Below are positions 54,617 through 63,800 of a stretch of DNA of 64,000 nucleotides, one piece after another. This stretch comes from Lederbergia sp. NSJ-179. Its GTDB lineage: Bacteria > Bacillota > Bacilli > Bacillales > Bacillaceae_C. How positions within the stretch are numbered: the first letter of the stretch is position 1; the number at the start of each line of letters is the position of its first letter. The stretch is taken from positions 56,992 to 120,991 of the forward strand of contig NZ_JALIFP010000012.1 of the NCBI RefSeq assembly GCF_022867885.1. The letters run 5' to 3'. Both the position numbers and the translations under genes were made by a program. The notes below the pieces were generated by a model. The model saw only the letters and a list, made by a program, of their open reading frames with translations, ran no database searches and was not told where the DNA came from.

Positions 54617-55915
54617 TTATGCTTGTTCTGATGAAACATATTTAATTTTTGCGCCTAACTCAAATAACTTATCAACCAAATTTCCATGACCGCGATGTAA
54701 GTGTTCTAATCCGCTTACATATGTAGTTCCCAAGGATGACAATCCTGCACAGACAAGACCAACTGCAGCACGAATGTCTTTTGCCTCAACAAAGGATCCT
54801 TTTAGTCTATTTACTCCATTAATTCTCATTAGATTTTTTGAACTATCTATATCTATTTGTGCTCCCATCTTTATTAATTCAGAGCGTATTGAAAATCTAC
54901 TATTAAATACAGGATCTTCAATGATTGATTCTCCATTACATATGGTTGCTAAACTAACTACTAAAGGTTGTAAATCAGTGGATAATCCAGGGTAAGGCCC
55001 TGCCGTCACACGAAATGATGATAATTTTTCTGATGCATCAACAAGTATAGAGTTATTTCTGATAAAGGATATTGCTAAACCGACATCTCTTAATAAAGAA
55101 ATAATTGCGTGATTGTGTCCTGGTATAACCCCATGTATAATCCCACTTCCTTTTGTCATAGCAAAAGCGGTAAGTAACGCGCCGGCTTCCAAACGGTCAG
55201 GTATTATTTGATATTGAATACCTTGTAAACGATTGCCACCCTGTATGATTAATTTCCTATCATCTGTTACTTTAATCTTTGCACCCATGCTATTTAAGAA
55301 TTGAATTAAATCCATTATTTCAGGGTCCATAGCAACATTTTCTATAATGGTTTCTCCAGTTGCTCGACAAGCCGTAAGTAGAGACTGGACAGTTGCACCA
55401 AAGCTAGGAAGTCTTAATGTAATTTTCGTTCCTTTAAGAGGAAGTTGTTTTGCCCTAGCATAAACAATCCCATCATTTACATTCACTTCAACGCCAAATG
55501 ATTCTAAAGCACTTAAGTGTATATCTATTGGACGAACACCAAAATTATCTCCTCCTGGTAAGTAAATAGTCGCTTCTCCTAATGTTGAAACAAGAGGACC
55601 AAGGAATAAGATCGATTGGCGCATTTTTGACATTAACGTTTCGCTTATGTGTCCATTTCTCAATCCATTACCTTCGATAGAAAGAGAAGCTCCCTCTCTA
55701 TAACTTGTAACCCCAATTTCACGCATAATTTCAATTAATACATCAATGTCAGAAATAGAAGGGATATTTTCTAAATAAGAAACGCCCTCAGTTGCAAGAC
55801 AGGCTGCAGGTACCAAAATTAAAGCGGCATTCTTTGCTCCATCTACTTTCGTCTCCCCAACTAACCTATTTCCACCTTCTATTTTCAATTTCTTCCCTTT
55901 AATCTGTGCACTCAT
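54617..55915 (-). CDS. murA: UDP-GlcNAc enolpyruvyl transferase (MurA) with Asp at the Cys site
   Basis: A 432-residue homologue of the enzyme that adds enolpyruvate to UDP-GlcNAc in peptidoglycan synthesis. Conserved points include VDGAKNAAL (Lys-Asn), MRQSILFLGPL, the loop Arg in GVRPIDIHLSALE, STDLQP and HRGHGN. The catalytic loop reads LPGGDNFGVRP, where most MurA proteins have LPGGCAIGxRP; residue 123 (codon 55547-55549, GAT) is Asp. In other bacteria Cys-to-Asp at this position keeps activity and abolishes fosfomycin binding. It stands alone in an accessory region, so it is probably an extra copy. ATG 55915 follows GAGGTG. Confidence 0.9.
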   Translation of the reverse strand: MSAQIKGKKLKIEGGNRLVGETKVDGAKNAALILVPAACLATEGVSYLENIPSISDIDVLIEIMREIGVTSYREGASLSIEGNGLRNGHISETLMSKMRQSILFLGPLVSTLGEATIYLPGGDNFGVRPIDIHLSALESFGVEVNVNDGIVYARAKQLPLKGTKITLRLPSFGATVQSLLTACRATGETIIENVAMDPEIMDLIQFLNSMGAKIKVTDDRKLIIQGGNRLQGIQYQIIPDRLEAGALLTAFAMTKGSGIIHGVIPGHNHAIISLLRDVGLAISFIRNNSILVDASEKLSSFRVTAGPYPGLSTDLQPLVVSLATICNGESIIEDPVFNSRFSIRSELIKMGAQIDIDSSKNLMRINGVNRLKGSFVEAKDIRAAVGLVCAGLSSLGTTYVSGLEHLHRGHGNLVDKLFELGAKIKYVSSEQA

Positions 55916-56189
55916 CTAATAACACCTCAAATTAAAATATTGCTTACTCCATAATTAATAAAGAATTAACTATCGTTCATTTATGACCGTTTGGTGTCTT
56001 ACTGAATCATGAAGAACCAGGTTGTATATAGTCAACTATCACACTCATTTTGATATCCCTCTAGAATCCTTACGGCAGAAAGTCTAAAGTATTCTCGGAA
56101 TTTTATATTTGCGTTAACCTTTTCTATTTTGATCATATATTCGAATTAAACCAGCAATCTGATATAATTTAATAAAGGTGGTGGCTTTC

Positions 56190-56365
56190 ATGTTAAAACA
56201 ACCAAATAATGATTCCAATCGAAAATACGGATGGATTGATAAGTGGGTCAAGATGACCGGCGATCGAGCAAGAAAACCTATATTATATATGAAAAGAACG
56301 GGAAACTTGTAAAAGAATTTCCAGATGGCGAAATTACCCCTTTTAATCATGACGGTGACTCGTAA
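56190..56365 (+). pseudogene. Frameshifted antitoxin-like gene
   Basis: From ATG 56190 the frame reads KYGWIDKWVKMTGDRARK and then goes out of frame. The continuation IIYEKNGKLVKEFPDGEITPF lies in another frame ending at TAA 56363-56365, which overlaps the next ATG as TAATG. The FPDG motif and tight coupling resemble small partner genes found ahead of zeta-like toxin ATPases. The break is near 56275. Confidence 0.55.
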
Positions 56366-56583
56366 TGCATGTACAGCAACCGATATTCTACGTATTCGCA
56401 GGTAATAATGGCAGTGGCAAAAGTACTTTTCGCAATTTGATCAGCGACAAAATCGGTTTAGATATCAATATTGATCCTAATGCAATTGCTCCAAATTCAC
56501 TCGCCCCCTTTATGCAGGATTCAAGATTTTTAATATTATTGTCCTGCACCCTACGTTACTTCTTAAAATATCTCAACTTATAA
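56365..56583 (+). pseudogene. Truncated zeta-toxin-like ATPase
   Basis: The first 45 or so residues (PIFYVFAGNNGSGKSTFRNL with Walker A GNNGSGKST, then DINIDPNAIAPNSL) are the start of a zeta-toxin/UDP-sugar kinase-like protein. After LAPFMQDS the frame becomes unrelated and stops, so at least 150 residues are missing. Together with the previous entry this is the wreck of a second toxin-antitoxin module. Confidence 0.75.
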
Positions 56584-56587
56584 GATT

Positions 56588-57076
56588 TTATGGTTTTAAA
56601 TTTAGCCGCATATAACAATCCCCATCTTCGTCAATCTCTCCAGTATCAACAAATCCTAGTGATTCATATAATCTATAAGCAATCGTGTTCTCTTTTGCAC
56701 AAGAAAGAATAATGGAATCTGCCTCTCCATAAGGAAGGGTTTTCATAATCTCAATAAACTTTACTAACGCTTGCTTTCCATAGCCATTCCCTTGATATCT
56801 TTGATCGATCATCAATCTGGAAATGTAAAAATTATTTTCGTCATCGCCAGGATCGTTCTGATCAATCGGCCGATAAACTGCCATTGTAAACCCAACCATC
56901 ACATCGTTGTGATAAATAACGTAGGGCATAGGTATTTTATTTCCATCATTTTGTAATGCATAGGCCTCTGACAAACTGTAAGCATTGTTAGCGAGATATT
57001 GCCACTGTGCTTGTGTAAGATCTAAACCAATACACTCTTCAAAATTTTCGTCCGTTATTTTTCTTAATTCAATCAT
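56588..57076 (-). CDS. GNAT family acetyltransferase (diamine type)
   Basis: A 162-residue enzyme with the acetyl-CoA loop DQRYQGNGYGKQALVKFIE and the family start IELRKITDENFEECIGLDL, which resembles spermine/spermidine acetyltransferases such as BltD and PaiA. Substrate inferred, not shown. ATG 57076 is followed by a normal frame and is preceded by GGAGG-like purines. Single gene. Confidence 0.85.
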   Translation of the reverse strand: MIELRKITDENFEECIGLDLTQAQWQYLANNAYSLSEAYALQNDGNKIPMPYVIYHNDVMVGFTMAVYRPIDQNDPGDDENNFYISRLMIDQRYQGNGYGKQALVKFIEIMKTLPYGEADSIILSCAKENTIAYRLYESLGFVDTGEIDEDGDCYMRLNLKP

Positions 57077-57332
57077 TAATCATCTTCCTCCCCTCATACA
57101 TTCAAAAAGTTCACAGGGCATAAGCCTTTAATGAAGAGGCATCTATGAACTCTTTAAATAGTTTAACATAAATAGAGTTCCCTACATTTGTAGTGAAAAA
57201 AGAAATTTATAAATACCGCAAATTATGACACCATTCCCATTCGTGTTTCTGTAATATTATAGTAATAATTTTAATATTGTAGTAAACTAAGCTTAATTCT
57301 TCGGTAAAAACCAAGTAGCGGAGGGAATGTTA

Positions 57333-58772
57333 ATGAGTCTGTTACACGAACCAGGTGTAGAAAATACGCGACCGAGCCGATTCAAACCAGGTATAAACCG
57401 TTTTTTCATTATAATCGGAATTATTACAATTGTCGCCGCCCTCATACTTGCAGGGCTAAGCTATTATCAGGCAACTCGTTTCAACTCGAAAATTGCCATT
57501 AATGATGTAAATGTAGGTGGGCTCACAGTTGAAAAGGCAATAAATAAACTAAAAGCAGCTACATTAACAAACAAAGTTTATGTAGGTGACGAACTTATTT
57601 TAGATGAGAATGATACGCAAATGGCATTTTCGGATCAAGATATGCCTGCAGTAAAGAAATTGTTAAAAAAACAGTGGACGTTTTTTCCTACCTCAGAGGA
57701 ACAAAATTATTGGTTGATGCCGAAAAAAACGGATGAGTTTCGGAGCAAAACAATGACCAAACAATTAGAAGAGAAACTCCTATCCATTAATGAGAACTTA
57801 AAGGCTCCCCAAGATGCAGAGGTTAAATTGGAGAATGGTAAGGTTGTCATCTCCAATGGTATTGATGGAGAACAATATGATATTCCAGCTATATTAGAAG
57901 ATTATAAGAAGCAGAAATATACGAGCGATATCCATCTGAAGCCAGCATTCTTAAAGCCTGTCAAATCGGACAATCCACTGGTTAAGGAATTGGAGAATAA
58001 GTATCAGGCTTTCTTGGAGCGAACAGTCGATTATAAGGTACAGGATAAAGTGTATACCTTAAAGGCAAGTGAATTAATCAAAAACGCTGCTATTTCAAAT
58101 GATGATGAGGTGACAATCACCGCAAGTACTATTAAGGACAAGATCGATGAAATTAATCAGACTCAATCCACTTTAGATAAAAATATAGATTTTAAGACGC
58201 ATTCAGGCAAGGTGATTTCCGTAAAAGCGCAAGGCTATGGATGGGCACTAGATGTTGAAAAAGAAGCAGCAATCGTTCAAAAGGCTTTTGAAAAAGGGGA
58301 TAAATCCATTTCGGCCGCTAATATTTACGGACATGGTTGGACAAATGAAGGGATTGGCTATGAAACGACCAAGAATAGCGGTATTGGCGACACATATGCT
58401 GAAGTTTCCATTGCAGAACAGCGGATATGGATTTACAGAAATGGAAAATTAGTCGTCACAACGGATGTAGTGACTGGCAAACATAGTACCGGCGAAGATA
58501 CATCTCCTGGAGTTTGGTATATTCTCTTTAAGCGAACCCCGTACACACTAAAAGGCAGTGCGGTAGGGAAGCCTGATTACGAAATTGATGTGAAGTACTG
58601 GGCCCCGTTTACAAACAGCGGGCAAGGTTTTCACGATGCCAGCTGGCGGGAAAACTGGGCTAAGACAGCCTATCTCAATGATGGTTCAGGTGGTTGCGTC
58701 AATACGCCTCCGAACATAATGAAAAAAGTGTATGATAATCTCAACACGTACGACCCTGTTATAGTGTATTAA
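57333..58772 (+). CDS. L,D-transpeptidase (YkuD) with N-terminal binding domains
   Basis: A 479-residue extracytoplasmic enzyme: short cytoplasmic start, one membrane helix (about 26-48), two peptidoglycan-binding-type domains (about 50-330) and a C-terminal YkuD domain with GQGFHDASWRENWA and the nucleophile Cys in SGGCVNTPP. It would form or remodel 3-3 cross-links, which beta-lactams of the penicillin type do not block. ATG 57333 is seven bases after GGAGGG; ATG 57327 is also in frame. A terminator follows directly. Confidence 0.9.
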   Translation: MSLLHEPGVENTRPSRFKPGINRFFIIIGIITIVAALILAGLSYYQATRFNSKIAINDVNVGGLTVEKAINKLKAATLTNKVYVGDELILDENDTQMAFSDQDMPAVKKLLKKQWTFFPTSEEQNYWLMPKKTDEFRSKTMTKQLEEKLLSINENLKAPQDAEVKLENGKVVISNGIDGEQYDIPAILEDYKKQKYTSDIHLKPAFLKPVKSDNPLVKELENKYQAFLERTVDYKVQDKVYTLKASELIKNAAISNDDEVTITASTIKDKIDEINQTQSTLDKNIDFKTHSGKVISVKAQGYGWALDVEKEAAIVQKAFEKGDKSISAANIYGHGWTNEGIGYETTKNSGIGDTYAEVSIAEQRIWIYRNGKLVVTTDVVTGKHSTGEDTSPGVWYILFKRTPYTLKGSAVGKPDYEIDVKYWAPFTNSGQGFHDASWRENWAKTAYLNDGSGGCVNTPPNIMKKVYDNLNTYDPVIVY

Positions 58773-58774
58773 AT

Positions 58775-58823
58775 AGGACGGTTTTTGGGCTTCCTAACAA
58801 AGAAGTTCAAAGCCGTCCTTTTA
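58775..58823 (+). terminator. Terminator of the L,D-transpeptidase gene
   Basis: AGGACGG (58775-58781) pairs with CCGTCCT (58813-58819), extended by TTT/AAA, with a T-run after the stem. Confidence 0.75.
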
Positions 58824-58852
58824 TAATAGGAGCTATCGGATTTGTTTAGTAT

Positions 58853-58977
58853 TTAATCATGGCTAGATCTTCTATCAGCAGCAGCTTTATTAACCATCAT
58901 TTTGCCTCCTGAAGAATGGCCTTGGAAAAATCGACTCCAGTAACTGAAGCCACTCCCACTAATTTATATTGTGACAT
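58853..58977 (-). other. Two tiny overlapping reading frames
   Basis: ATG 58977 (GGAG seven bases upstream) opens a 26-codon frame ending at 58897, MSQYKLVGVASVTGVDFSKA and six more residues. A second ATG at 58900 overlaps it as ATGA and opens a 15-codon frame ending at 58853, preceded by CAGGAGG inside the first. The arrangement looks like coupled micro-ORFs or remnants of one broken gene. No family recognised. Confidence 0.3.
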
Positions 58978-59068
58978 AAACAAGCTCCAACTCTGAAAAA
59001 AATTAAATATTGAATGAATGCAGGTTTTATTCTATCCGTATGCCCTTAGTGGAATCACAACACTTCCT

Positions 59069-59647
59069 TTAATGTTTTTTCTTCCAATTTGATTTACTTA
59101 GCATATAGTGGAGATATCGTTCATTTTCAATTGCCAACTGACGCAGGTAAGTAAAACCACATTTTTGAATCACTTTATTGGATGATCGATTGTGAGTCAA
59201 AGCAATGGCGTTGATGTTTTCTACATTAGTATGCATAAACAAATAATCAATTAAGCCACTTGCAGCTTTCGTTGCGTATCCTCTCTGTTGATATTGACTT
59301 GAAATAGCATACACAATCTCTCTATTCGGCGGAGGCAGCTCATCTTTCATTCCCGTACAGCACCACCCAATGAATTCATCCGTTTCCTTAATAAACACAC
59401 CAAGTTTTAAAAATTGCCCTTCTATATTTGCAGTTTTAGCCGCCTGAAGAAATGCTTGGTTCTCTGGTATTTCATATTGGGTCATCCACTCAACTCTCTG
59501 TTCTTTTGTTGATTTCCAATCTGGCAAGAATTGAGATATTTCAGGCTGATTGGATATTCTGTGTATACTTTCCGCATCCTCCATTCGAAACTCTTGGAGA
59601 TAAAGATCTCCACAATCGATTCTAAACACGTTATCAGTTTCCATCAC
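59069..59647 (-). CDS. GNAT family acetyltransferase (RimJ/RimL type)
   Basis: A 192-residue acetyltransferase: LYLQEFRMEDAESIHRISN at the start, acetyl-CoA site in SSQYQQRGYATKAASGLIDY and the ending NRSSNKVIQKCGFTYLRQ. The target is unknown. Its start overlaps the stop of the broken beta-lactamase-like gene, so the two were once translationally coupled, and loss of the upstream gene may reduce its expression. Confidence 0.85.
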   Translation of the reverse strand: MMETDNVFRIDCGDLYLQEFRMEDAESIHRISNQPEISQFLPDWKSTKEQRVEWMTQYEIPENQAFLQAAKTANIEGQFLKLGVFIKETDEFIGWCCTGMKDELPPPNREIVYAISSQYQQRGYATKAASGLIDYLFMHTNVENINAIALTHNRSSNKVIQKCGFTYLRQLAIENERYLHYMLSKSNWKKKH

Positions 59648-60437
59648 TGTTCTCCTCGTAATGAATTTTTCAAAATTTCCTCTTCAATCCCTTTAAACAT
59701 ATCATAAGCTCCCTCTGACTTGTTCGAGCATATAACCGATTGAATAGCGGTTTCAGGATAATAAGCAGAATGAAAGCAAACACCCGGATCATAGCCCATG
59801 ATGTGGTATTTTATAATGGAATCTTCTTTTTTCTCTATCCAGATCCCATACCCATAAAAGCTATTTTCATCACCAGTGTAAATATAGGGAGTAAGCAATT
59901 TGTGCGTATATGCTTCACTTAATAGTTTACGATTGAAAAGTGACTCCCATAAATTTGCCATATCCTTGACAGTCGCAAATGCTCCCCCATCAGAGCCACC
60001 TTTTACCGGCAATGAGTAGATATTTGTTTTCCATGTACCATCAGAAAAATCTAGATACCCAAGTGCTGTCCTTGAAGAGAGAGAATCAAATTCAAAATAA
60101 CCCAAATCAACCAAACCGGCCTTTGCAAAAATATTTTTCTCTATATAATTGGCGAATTTTCGTTCACTGACCTGTTCGGCGATCAGGCCTAACAAAATAT
60201 ATCCGGCATTATTGTAATGAAATCTCTCCCCTACCTTTAATTTCATTGGCTGTTTTGAAATAGCGGCAGGAAGTCTTTCAATCTCCTTATTTGATACATC
60301 GGAGTCTGAATCCACAACTCTTCAAAATCATCCACCACTTCCTCATCAAAGTAGTCCGAGATGCCCGATGTATGCGTTAGGAGATGATGGACAGTGACCT
60401 CTTCAGAAAAATGAGGAAAGGAAAAGCTAAGACAATA
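59644..60437 (-). pseudogene. Frameshifted, 5'-truncated class C beta-lactamase-like serine hydrolase
   Basis: Upstream of the open frame ending at 59644, a second frame (60437 to about 60250) encodes PHFSEEVTVHHLLTHTSGI and FDEEVVDDFEELW, then YQIRRLKDFLPLF. The frame shifts at an AAAA run near 60265 and continues PMKLKVGERFHYNNAGYILLGL (with the YNN motif) to the C-terminus. The catalytic SxxK and about 70 N-terminal residues are missing. So both a deletion and a frameshift have inactivated a penicillin-binding/esterase family protein. Confidence 0.85.
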
Positions 60438-60759
60438 TTAATCCGATTCTCTTATGCTCACTACTTAATATATCATGCTTGGAGGTTAGTTTGACAGACT
60501 CCGGTATGAGCAAATGCAAAAAATTCATACGCCCATCTTAAGGATGCATTGTAGCAAAAAACTGAGAGGAATCTACAACCCAAACATGGGAGAGTATGAA
60601 GCAGTACTTACACGTTTGACCAAGCGTTTCAGTTAATGTGGGAACATCGGAAGATCAGTACCAATAATGATGATAGAGCCCATCTCCTTATCATATAAAT
60701 GCTCTTCAATCACGTTCCTCGCATTCACTACCTCTTTTCTCTTAAAGTTCTAGAAATAA
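60438..60759. other. Gene-free interval
   Basis: About 320 bases with stops in all frames and no motif; probably eroded sequence from the lost 5' part of the serine hydrolase gene. Confidence 0.4.
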
Positions 60760-60799
60760 CTAAGTGGCCCTCCCTATGGAATAGAGACAGGCCACTTAG
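60760..60799 (-). terminator. Terminator of the surface protein gene
   Basis: CTAAGTGGCC (60760-60769) is the complement of GGCCACTTAG (60790-60799); a short T-rich stretch follows on the minus strand. Confidence 0.65.
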
Positions 60800-60815
60800 A
60801 TCGAGCTTATTATAT

Positions 60816-63800
60816 TTAATTATTTCGCCGACTATGTCGATAACTAAACAGCAAACCAATCAATACTAAAATCAAGCCAATAGCTATAAGATTGTATATG
60901 TTAGTAGCTGTATTAGGAAGTTTTTGACCATTGTCAGCCTTATCACTTCCTAGACTATCTCCACCATCTTCAGGTCCTTGTATTTCCTCTGTTATTGGTG
61001 CATACACATAAGTAACTATTTGCCCGTCTTGTGTAAACACACCTGTTGCATTTTTCGGCTTTTGAATGAGCTCATACCCGTCAATCTCTTTCGGGCTTGT
61101 CTCATATGGAGAACCTACTTCACCTGTTAAAGTGTCTGGATCATCAATCGGATTACCGTCCTCATCCACATATTCAACGACAACAGAGCCTTCAGGTTTC
61201 ACTGGTTTATAGACATAGGTTACGGTTTGCCCTTCTTCTGTGAACTTCCCAGTCGCATTGTCTGGTGTTTTAACTAACTCATATCCGTCAAGATCTTTTG
61301 GTTTTGTCTCATATGGAGAACCAACTTCTCCTGTAAGTGAGTCAGGGTCAGCTACAGGATTACCGTCCTCATCCACATATTCAACGACAACAGAGCCTTC
61401 AGGTTTCACTGGTTTATAGACATAGGTTACGGTTTGCCCTTCTTCCGTGAACTTCCCAGTCGCATTGTCTGGTGTTTTAACTAACTCATATCCGTCAAGA
61501 TCTTTTGGTTTTGTCTCATATGGAGAACCAACTTCTCCTGTAAGTGAGTCAGGGTCAGCTACAGGATTACCGTCCTCATCCACATATTCAACGACAACAG
61601 AGCCTTCAGCTTTCACTGGTTTATAGACATAGGTTACGGTTTGCCCTTCTTCTGTGAACTTCCCAGTCGCATTGTCTGGTGTTTTGACTAACTCATATCC
61701 GTCAAGATCTTTTGGTTTTGTCTCATATGGAGAACCAACTTCTCCTGTAAGTGAGTCTGGGTCAGCTACCGGATTACCGTCCTCATCCACATATTCAACG
61801 ACAACAGAGCCTTCAGGTTTCACTGGTTTATAGACATAAGTTACGGTTTGCTCTTCTTCCGTGAACTTTCCAGTCGCATTGTCTGGTGTTTTGACTAACT
61901 CATATCCGTCGAGATCTTTTGGTTTTGTCTCATATGGAGAACCTACTTCTCCTGTAAGTGAGTCAGGGTCAGCTACAGGATTGCCGTCCTCATCCACATA
62001 TTCAATGACTACTTTTCCCGAATCAGGTCCTTTCACAGGTGCATAGACATACGTTACAGTCTGTCTATCTTTTGTAAATGCCCCGTTCGCATTGTCTGGC
62101 TTTTGAATTAATTCATAGCCATCAATCTGTTTTGAAGTAGTCGTATATGGAGAACCTACTTCTCCTGTTAGAGTGTCCGAATCTGCAATTGGGTTGCCAT
62201 TCTCATCTACATACTCAACAACGACAGAACCATTTTCAGGATCTGGTTCTTTTACCGGTGCGTATACATAAGTTACGGTTTGTCTATCTTCCGTAAATGC
62301 ACCTGTTGCATTGTCTGGCGATTGGACCAGTTCGTATCCATTAATTTCTTTCGGGCTTGTTTCATATGGAGAACCTACTTCACCCTTCAAGATTTCCGGA
62401 TCAATAAGCGGGTTGCCAGCCTCATCAACATACTCAACAACGACAGAACTTTTTTCAGGATCTGGTTCTTTTACCGGTGCGTATACATAAGTTACGGTTT
62501 GTCTATCTTCTGTAATTGCACCTGTTGCATTGTCTGGCGATTGGACCAGTTCGTATCCATTAATTTCTTTCGGGCTTGTTTCATATGGAGAACCAACTTC
62601 ACCCTTCAAGATTTCCGGGTCAACAAGCGGGTTGCCAGCCTCGTCAACATACTCGACAACGACAGAACCTTCTTTTGGTTCAGGATTTTCAATTGGTACA
62701 TACACATACGTCACTGTCTGTCTATCTTCTGTAAATGCCCCGTTCGCATTGTCTGGTGTTTCGACTAACTCATATCCGTCGATATCTTTCGGGCTAGTTT
62801 CATATGGAGAACCTACTTCTCCTGTTAGAGTGTCCGAATCTGCAATTGGGTTACCATTCTCATCTACATATTCAACAACAACAGAACCTTCAGGGTTCAC
62901 TGGTTTATAGACATACGTTACGGTTTGCTCTTCTTCCGTGAACTCCCCAGTCGCATTGTCTGGTGTTTTGACTAACTCATATCCGTCAATCTCTTTCGGG
63001 CTTGTCTCATATGGAGAACCTACTTCTCCTTTAAGTGAGTCAGGATCAGCTAACGGATTGCCGTCCTCATCCACATATTCAACCGCAACAGTACCTTCAG
63101 GTTTCACTGGTTTATAAACATACGTTACGGTTTGCTCTTCTTCCGTGAACTCCCCAGTCGCATTGTCTGGTGTTTTGACTAACTCATATCCGTCGAGATC
63201 TTTTGGTTTTGTCTCATATGGAGAACCTACTTCTCCTTTAAGTGAGTCTGGGTCAGATACTGGCTTGCCGTCCTCATCCACATACTCAACGACAACAGAG
63301 CTTTCAGGGTTCACTGGTTTATAGACATACGTTACGGTTTGCTCTTCTTCCGTGAACTCCCCAGTCGCATTGTCTGGTGTTTTGACTAACTCATATCCGT
63401 CGAGATCTTTTGGTTTTGTCTCATATGGAGAACCAACTTCTCCTGTAAGTGAGTCTGGGTCAGATACTGGCTTGCCGTCCTCATCCACATACTCAACGAC
63501 AACAGAGCTTTCAGGGTTCACTGGTTTATAGACATACGTTACGGTTTGCTCTTCTTCCGTGAACTCCCCAGTCGCATTGTCTGGTGTTTTGACTAACTCA
63601 TATCCGTCGAGATCTTTTGGTTTTGTCTCATATGGAGAACCTACTTCTCCTTTAAGTGAGTCTGGGTCAGATACCGGATTGCCGTCCTCATCCACATATT
63701 CAACCGCAACAGTACCTTCAGGTTTCACTGGTTTATAGACATACGTTACGGTTTGCTCTTCTTCCGTGAACTCCCCAGTCGCATTGTCTGGTGTTTTGAC

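Noticed and set aside
62280..62910. Plus-strand reading frames of 126 and 162 codons inside the surface protein gene
   Set aside because: They are antisense shadows of the MucBP repeats; the minus-strand frame has the family motifs and sorting signal.
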